Assembly: GCA_001600455.1 (NCBI GenBank)
Contig: BCKC01000006.1
Coordinates: 1-64,000, forward strand
DNA: 64,000 nt
Source: Endocalyx cinctus
Taxonomy: Eukaryota; Ascomycota; Sordariomycetes; Amphisphaeriales; Apiosporaceae
Reading direction: 5' to 3'
Both the position numbers and the translations under genes were made by a program. The notes under the pieces were generated by a model. It was not told where the DNA came from. It searched no databases and saw only the letters and a list, made by a program, of their open reading frames with translations. Positions 58,106 through 64,000 of this stretch are shown piece after piece; the stretch's first letter is position 1; every line of letters begins with the position of its first letter.

Positions 58106-58956
58106 GTTAAATTGGCTGCCCACCTAGATGCCGATATGCACTCTTTTCTCTATTGTTATACTTTCTTTTAAGCATTTACGAATTTTACGAACACGCGCAA
58201 GCTCATAGTCGTGCATTTCCGATATCCTCATCTGCCATGTACAAGTACACTTCATCACTGGACGATATTAAAACAAAGGTCGGTTGTATATTTCTCTGCT
58301 CGGGTTGGACCAAGGAACACGGTGTCGGATACTACTATTTCTAATTTTCCTCTTTCTTTTCGTATTCTTCTTTTTATCCCTTTTAATTTTCTCGTATCTG
58401 GCAAGGAATTGTGAGCTCTCGATTGTCACTTGGGGCGGTGCCTTACATATCGGATCGGAGCTTTGGTGTTGTAAAGTCAAAATCTTCATAGAACGAAGAG
58501 TTAGGATTGCGAAATTGCCGAAAGCAACTGATATCCTGCTGAAAGAATATAACAAAGATACCATTGCAATTTATACATAAATACCGGTATACTTTGTACA
58601 GTCTTGAAATGAATAGGCCTTGACTGTTCAAGTGATGATGCAATGGCGATCTACCGAAACGGCCACTAAAGTAGTACCTAGATACTCCCGTTCGTTGGTC
58701 GATGATTTTTTAAGCTTATTACTCTCTCATCGTTACACTAGATCGAGTTGCAACCCATGTCATTCCGTCATAGATCGACAACCACCGTTCAAAGAGGTCA
58801 TACAAAAACGTACTCTATCCAGACATTTGTGTGTATAAATACAGAGATAATTTTCTTCTAAGTTTACGTTGAGATGCTTAAACATCCGAGAGTAACTTCA
58901 TCTTTACACGTGAATTATAAATTTTTCTAATCGAGGACTCCATTGAGCTATACGCA
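58106..58956. other. Intergenic, nothing seen
   Basis: 3' region of the large gene and promoter of the small conserved gene. Short open frames on both strands overlap each other and carry no domain. Confidence 0.5.
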
Positions 58957-59357
58957 ATGCCTTCATCTAAGGGAAAACCCACAGATCCCGAGTTGAGGGA
59001 GGAGATCAAAGAAAGTGTGTTATATTCATACTGTCATGTCATCATCATTGTTTCGGTAGCATAAGCTGATCTTATCGTAATAAAAAAGACATCAAACAAC
59101 AGCCAAATAAATCAGGAGGGGGCGAAGGGCAATGGGCTGCATGGAAGGTAGGTAGTCTTCATCAGACCATCCGCCAACTTAGGGGGGGGGGGGGGGAATG
59201 AAAACTAACGGCATTTCAATAGGGCGCAAAACTGGCAAAGGAATATGAGAAGCAAGGTGGCGGGTATGAGAACGAACCCGGCTCAAAAAATGAACCAAAG
59301 AAGGGAGAACCGGAACCGAAGAGTAAGGGGAAAAAGGAAAGGGAGATGCAGGATTGA
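58957..59357 (+). CDS. Small conserved hydrophilic protein, three exons
   Basis: Exons 58957-59014, 59089-59147 and 59223-59357 join in frame (83 aa). The reading MPSSKGKPTDPELREEIKE, then KQQPNKSGGGEGQWAAWK, then AKLAKEYEKQGGGYENEPGS is a family I recognise as a conserved ascomycete protein without assigned function. The C-terminus is Lys/Glu/Pro-rich. No signal peptide or membrane segment. It is too interrupted to show as a simple open frame. Intron 2 contains a G15 run at 59182-59196. Confidence 0.85.
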
Positions 59358-59828
59358 GGGGTGGAGAGTGTTTCTTTCTGGGGTTTTCTTTAGAGAAAGA
59401 TACAAAGCGATAAATAGAATATAATTACTTGTTTATATGAATTTGATGTACATATATGCAGTACTTGGCCTATTCGTATAGACGCCCTGAGGATGTCCTA
59501 TTCAGAAGATGGAATGGATGGATGGATGTCCGCCTGGGGATGGATTATTGAAACAGTTTTATGTCACATGATCTAGTGTACAGCTGCAGAGTTGGGTCCA
59601 CTATTACCATCTCTGGCTTACATAATACCTAGGTAAATAGTAGGTAGTGGACCCCTCTTAGTTTATAATCAGCCACATACCATACCACACTGTGGCTAAA
59701 GCTTGACAGGGGGATAGCTACTTGGTACTTAGTTGTCTTTTGGCATCTCTGGTTTCGTGTCCAGTTTACCCAACTGTGCATCCCATATCTTCTCATGTAT
59801 CTCTTCTCGCATCTTTCTATTTAAAACA
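59358..59828. other. Intergenic, promoter of glucosidase II beta gene
   Basis: Contains ATGGATGGATGG simple repeat (59511-59527) and ACCTAGGTAAATAGTAGGTAG. No gene. Confidence 0.5.
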
Positions 59829-61741
59829 ATGCTACGATCTCAGACTTTGGTGCTTCTGGGTATCTTGGCCCAGAATGGGATTATCAATGCCTCTTCATTT
59901 CCACGAGGCGTTGGTCCAGAATGTATGTTACCTTTTAGTGTACAGCTCTAACCCCCCACCGTAAAGCATGGTCTAAACGTTGAATAATAACGAGATGTCA
60001 AGTTTACATGAATGACACTATATGGCGTACATTTTGGCGATAAGATTCTGGTTCTCACTGCTAACCGATTGACTCCGTAGTCGTGAAATTCTACGAAATC
60101 AACGATAAATTTACCTGCATAGGACATCCGTCGATAACCATTTCTTCCTCTCAAGTTAACGATAAGACCTGTGACTGCCCGGATGGGTCAGACGAGCCGG
60201 GAACTGCCGCGTGTGCACACCTCGATCATCTTTCTCCTAAGCAGCCTCTGCCGTTATCTTTGTCGGGCTCTACCAACACTACCAATGCACTCCCCGGCTT
60301 CTGGTGCGAAAACAAGGGTCATATAGGCACCTATATCCCCTTCATGTACGTTAACGACGGCGTATGCGACTATGACCTATGCTGCGACGGAACGGAAGAG
60401 TACGGTAATGTGGGTGGGGTGAAGTGTCCAAATAAGTGTGCCGAGATTGGTAAAGAATGGCGGAGGATAGATAAAGAGCGAAAAGAGAACCTGGAGCGTG
60501 CCAACAAGAAAAGAAGGACCATGGCCAAGGAATCGAGAGAACTCCGCCGAAGAGTGGAAGCTAAGGTCACCAGTCTCGAGGCCGAGATCGACGAGCTCGA
60601 AAAGAAGAGGGAGGACCTCTTGAACAAAGTCGAAGAGGCTAAGCGCCTCGACGCAGGCAGGGTCGTCAAGAGCGAAGGACCCGGTAAACTCGGCGTGCTA
60701 TCTGGAATGGCGAAGGCGAGAATTTCCGAGCTGCGAGAGACTCTCTCCCTGGTGATGGGCGAACGTGACCAGCTTAAGGGCAAAGTCGCCGAACTTGAAG
60801 CTATCCTCTCCGCTTTCAAGGAAGAATACAACCCCAATTTTAACGACGAAGGCGTCAAGAAGGCTGTCAGGGGCTGGGAAGATTACGCGGCTAAGAAAAC
60901 CGAGGAGGAGGCACAAAAGGGCGCGCTCGACGAAAATGATATCTACGACATCATGAAGGAGGACTCGGAGACGAACGGGATCAACTGGAAAGAATTCGAA
61001 GAAGACGATGAAGCTAGTGATACCGATATCCGTACGTGTAGAAAGGATCAACATCTTCCGAACTTCTGATTAACATTTTCGTTTCTAGTCTATAGCTTCG
61101 AGGCCTACCTGCCCGCTCCCGCGAGAGAGTTTGTCCACTCGAAAATCAACAGCTTGCGTTTGTGGCTAGTGGAGAACGGAATGCTAGCCGAGACGACCAA
61201 CACCAAGGGCGAATCGACGGCGGTGAAAGCAGCTCGCGAAGCGTACGATGCGGCCAACAACGACCTCGCGACCAAGCGACGTACCCTGGACGAGCAGACG
61301 TCGGACCTCAGAAAAGACTACGGACCTGACGACATCTTCCGCCAGCTGAAGGACAAGTGCGTCTCGACCGACTCGGGCGAGTACACGTACGAGCTGTGCT
61401 GGATGTCGCGTACCAGCCAGAAGAGCAAGAAGGGAGGCGCCGCCACCAACATGGGCAACTTCGAGAAGATCGAGTTCCAGGAGGCCGACGAGGAGGAGAA
61501 GCTCGACGGCAAAGGCCTCGGAAGGGGTAGGAGGATGGTGCTCAAATACACCCACGGCCAACACTGCTGGAACGGCCCCAATCGGCAGACGGACGTTTGG
61601 CTCGTCTGCGCCGAGAAGGAGGAGCTCTGGCGCGTCAGCGAGCTGGAGAAATGCGTTTACAAGATGGAGGTCGGCACCCCGGCCGTCTGTGAAGAGGCGG
61701 TCGAGCCTGCGAAAGAAAAGACCGGTAAGGATGAGCTATGA
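59829..61741 (+). CDS. gtb1: Glucosidase II beta subunit (PRKCSH-like)
   Basis: Exons 59829-59922, 60081-61031 and 61089-61741 give 565 aa. The signal peptide is about 1-21. An N-terminal LDL-receptor class A pair (CIGHPSITISSSQVNDKTCDCPDGSDEPGTAAC and CDYDLCCDGTEEY) follows GPEFVKFYEINDKFTC. The middle is a long acidic/basic coiled coil (about 150-260, EAEIDELEKKREDLLNKVEEA). The C-terminal MRH (mannose-6-phosphate receptor homology) domain has YTYELCWMSRTSQ, MVLKYTHGQHCWNGPNRQTDVWLVC and KCVYKMEVGTPAVC. The protein ends in KDEL, an ER-retention signal. It holds the catalytic alpha subunit in the ER and guides trimming of glucose from N-glycans. A core housekeeping gene. Confidence 0.97.
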
Positions 61742-62060
61742 TATTGTGGGACTTGAAGTACCTGAATAAAGGGGTTACATAAATAAGTACAGTCAATCAT
61801 GCGTATCTATCTATTTTGCACGCATGCGTAGAAGGAATGCGCGTTGGCGTAAACAGAACGAAACATACTGGAGATGCTTTTCTATCTATACCTTAGACGC
61901 CGGGCGTGATGTTTGATATCGATTCTGTACCGGAGATGAACGCAGCGTGAATGGAAGAAGCTGTGCCATGGTTAAGAAATTCGTGATATCATGCTCGATT
62001 TCCGTCTAGTGATATTAAATACGAAACAAAGAATATGAAGGTTGATCGATCTATCATCGC
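61742..62060. other. Convergent 3' region
   Basis: Short spacer between two genes facing each other; no motif recognised. Confidence 0.5.
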
Positions 62061-62954
62061 TTAACGTACCGCCTCCCTCTTATAACCTTCGACCATTTTC
62101 CTCCGCTTATTTCTCTCTTCCTGCTCGGCTAATACTTTCGCGGTGAGGGACGCGGTCATAGAGTTATTAATGCGACTCGATATCCCGCCGTCCTTTTCCT
62201 TCTTCTCTTTTTTCTTTTCTCCTTTCTTCCCTAGCTGTTGGTCTTCTTTATTCGCAGCGCCAGCTTTACGCTTTTTACCGTTACTACTCTTGTCCTTTTT
62301 CAGGCTATGCGTTAACCCTAAAGACCGCAGTTCCTCTATCCGTCTAGCGCACCTCTCGAGCTCGGAGGGTTCGATAGGGAGGATAGGGATTACGTCTCGC
62401 GAAAGGAAGGGCGTGTTGCACTCGGGACAGGGTTTTGATTCCGACGAGGAGTCGGGGGATTCGGAGGAAGACGACGATATCTCTTTCATGGCTACCTCGG
62501 CGAATACGTGGCCGCAAGGTACGATATAGACGGCGCGCGCTGCGGGACCTAACTCTTTCATACTGATGGGACAGGTGCGTATCTTCTCCTTTTCACCGTT
62601 TTCGCCCCGGCGCGCGGCGGTAGTGAATTTAAGGCGCACTATATCTTTTATGCTGCGTATAGGCACGTCGTTTGCCTTTTCACTTTCCGCATCTTTGCCG
62701 TTATCGTCCTCGGTGGAGGAAGAGGGAAGCAGGTACTCTAAAGCGGATTCGTAGTTATATAATCGTCCCCGGTAATCCGACACCGTGTTCTCGACGTCGA
62801 GAGGTGTTGAACCCGAAGAGGAAAGCGCGCAGAAGGACCATGAGTGCGTGAGAGATTCGAGCTGGCTCGCTTTCAGTTCGGACGTGGTGGGTAAGCGGGC
62901 GCTCGATTTGACGAGTTCGCGGCGCTTAGGGATGGAGCCGCCGTCGTTTCCCAT
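62061..62954 (-). CDS. rtf2: Replication termination factor 2 (RTF2) family protein
   Basis: Single exon, 297 aa. MGNDGGSIPKRRELVK is the conserved RTF2 start. The RING-like half-domains follow: WSFCALSSSGSTPL, SALEYLLPSS, SIKDIVRLKFT, CPISMKELGPAARAVYIVPCGHVFAEVAMKEI, and CPECNTPFLSRDVIPILP. The C-terminal tail is Lys-rich (KKGEKKKEKKEK) and likely nuclear. In fission yeast RTF2 stabilises stalled forks at RTS1; in animals it is a proteasome-handled replisome factor. Length and motifs are complete. Confidence 0.96.
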   Translation of the reverse strand: MGNDGGSIPKRRELVKSSARLPTTSELKASQLESLTHSWSFCALSSSGSTPLDVENTVSDYRGRLYNYESALEYLLPSSSTEDDNGKDAESEKANDVPIRSIKDIVRLKFTTAARRGENGEKEKIRTCPISMKELGPAARAVYIVPCGHVFAEVAMKEISSSSSESPDSSSESKPCPECNTPFLSRDVIPILPIEPSELERCARRIEELRSLGLTHSLKKDKSSNGKKRKAGAANKEDQQLGKKGEKKKEKKEKDGGISSRINNSMTASLTAKVLAEQEERNKRRKMVEGYKREAVR

Positions 62955-64000
62955 CTTTCTTTCCCTCTCTTTTTTTTTTTTTTTTTTTTGTTCTTTAAAA
63001 TTCTTGTCGTTATTTTAAATTCAATCTCGATCGGTCATATAGTATTCTGATATGTAAGACGACTGGTAGATTAAGTATCGTTATACTGCAAGTATGTACT
63101 CGTTGTGATATAGATATGGTTGAATGTGGCGATTAATTGATAACCTTGATAACTTTCCTAGTGGAAATAGCAAAATGTCAGTATTGTATGGGATATACGG
63201 AGTAGTAATTACTCTGTACTATGAATATGGATACTTGATGGGATTAAAGCTTAGCGGGCTGGCGGGCTGTTGGTTAGGTACCTCCAGGGCTGTTACCCCT
63301 CCATAAAAGAGAAATATGGACTATGTAGACCTGAGTGATTAGTTACTTTGTACATACCCGCACCTCTTCCTGCTCGTCCTATTTCTTTATAATAGGACAA
63401 TATTCAATATGTCCTGCAATTAAAATAAATATCCTAATGACCTATGTCCTATGTCCTAATGAATGAGAAATTTCAAGGTCAATTACAGCCTGCTCGTTAT
63501 TATTACCTAGCAGTCTAGGTATGTACAGTATAATGTACGGGTAGGTCAGCAGTTCATAATCCGTCTACCCGTCTACCCGTGCAGTCCCTACTGCCCTGGA
63601 CTTGTTAATACAGTGAACTGCTACCCAATTGAATAGGTAACCTATACGTAGTAACATTCACTACGGATTTACTATTTAGTTAATCTTTAGCGATAAAGTA
63701 ATATTTCTCAAGGATTGTCCTAACCTAAACCTTACCTAGGCTACCTACTTAGTACTTAAGTAGCTTACCTAGAGGTATTCCCTGGCCGTAACTAGAAAGC
63801 ATCTGGTTGTATTGATGCATAACACGCTGTCGCCTCACCTGGGTAAGCTCTCAACTACCGCATCATAGCATACCAAACTCATCTGCTTTTTACCAAATCC
63901 CATATTTGATACTTAACTATATTGTTCAACTATACCATCTGAAATTACTTTCTTTTTCTTTTTTTCTTTCTTATTCTCTTTTTTTTCCCCCTCCCCTCTT
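62955..64000. other. Intergenic, no gene seen
   Basis: Promoter of the RTF2 gene with a run of about 19 T (62971-62989), then AT-rich sequence with tandem TCTACCCG and palindromic TTACCTAGG/TAGGTAACC-type motifs (63480-63780). Confidence 0.5.

Overview
The window is the left end of a chromosome of a filamentous ascomycete (Pezizomycotina). It opens with a (CCCTAA)n telomere at 1-95. Genes carry short introns (about 45-140 bp) with GT..AG borders and CTAAC/CTGAC branch sites. The gene families (Zn2Cys6 regulator, DHA-type transporters, UstYa-like proteins, BBE-like oxidases, S53 peptidase) are typical of this group. Species cannot be named from the sequence alone; Sordariomycetes or Leotiomycetes are plausible. 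I worked out splice structures by hand, so exon borders are predictions.

Layout. 0-11.4 kb: telomere, interstitial CCCTAAGCAT motifs, a secreted mucin-like protein, a five-exon secreted metallopeptidase whose HEFLH site is completed by splicing, an unknown three-exon gene, a degraded zone with an ankyrin fragment, and a sedolisin-type peptidase. 13.6-21.7 kb: remains of a secondary-metabolism locus (broken trans-enoyl reductase, AflR-like regulator, 14-TM efflux pump, damaged membrane protein, EthD-domain protein) with no synthase in view. 21.7-24.9 kb: gene-free, AT-rich, RIP-like transposon debris.

24.9-31.8 kb is the most interesting block: an intact BBE-like FAD oxidase, two UstYa/DUF3328-like proteins and, between them, a tiny two-exon gene (29994-30319). 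That gene encodes a secretory leader followed by five copies of IDVADAF separated by Lys-Arg sites. This is the architecture of a fungal RiPP (dikaritin-like) pathway: a Kex2-processed repeat precursor plus oxidative tailoring proteins. The core differs from the cores of the ustiloxin, phomopsin, asperipin and victorin precursors that I know.

32.9-47.1 kb: a seven-TM rhodopsin-domain protein, a frameshifted amino-acid permease, a six-exon MFS pump, a GPI-anchored secreted protein, a six-cysteine small secreted protein and a four-exon secreted protein with Kex2-like sites. 47.2-54.5 kb: an HNH-nuclease relic and about 6.5 kb with no convincing gene. From 54.5 kb the content changes to conserved core genes: a large disordered protein, an 83-aa conserved protein, glucosidase II beta subunit and RTF2. 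The accessory subtelomere therefore appears to end near 47-54 kb.
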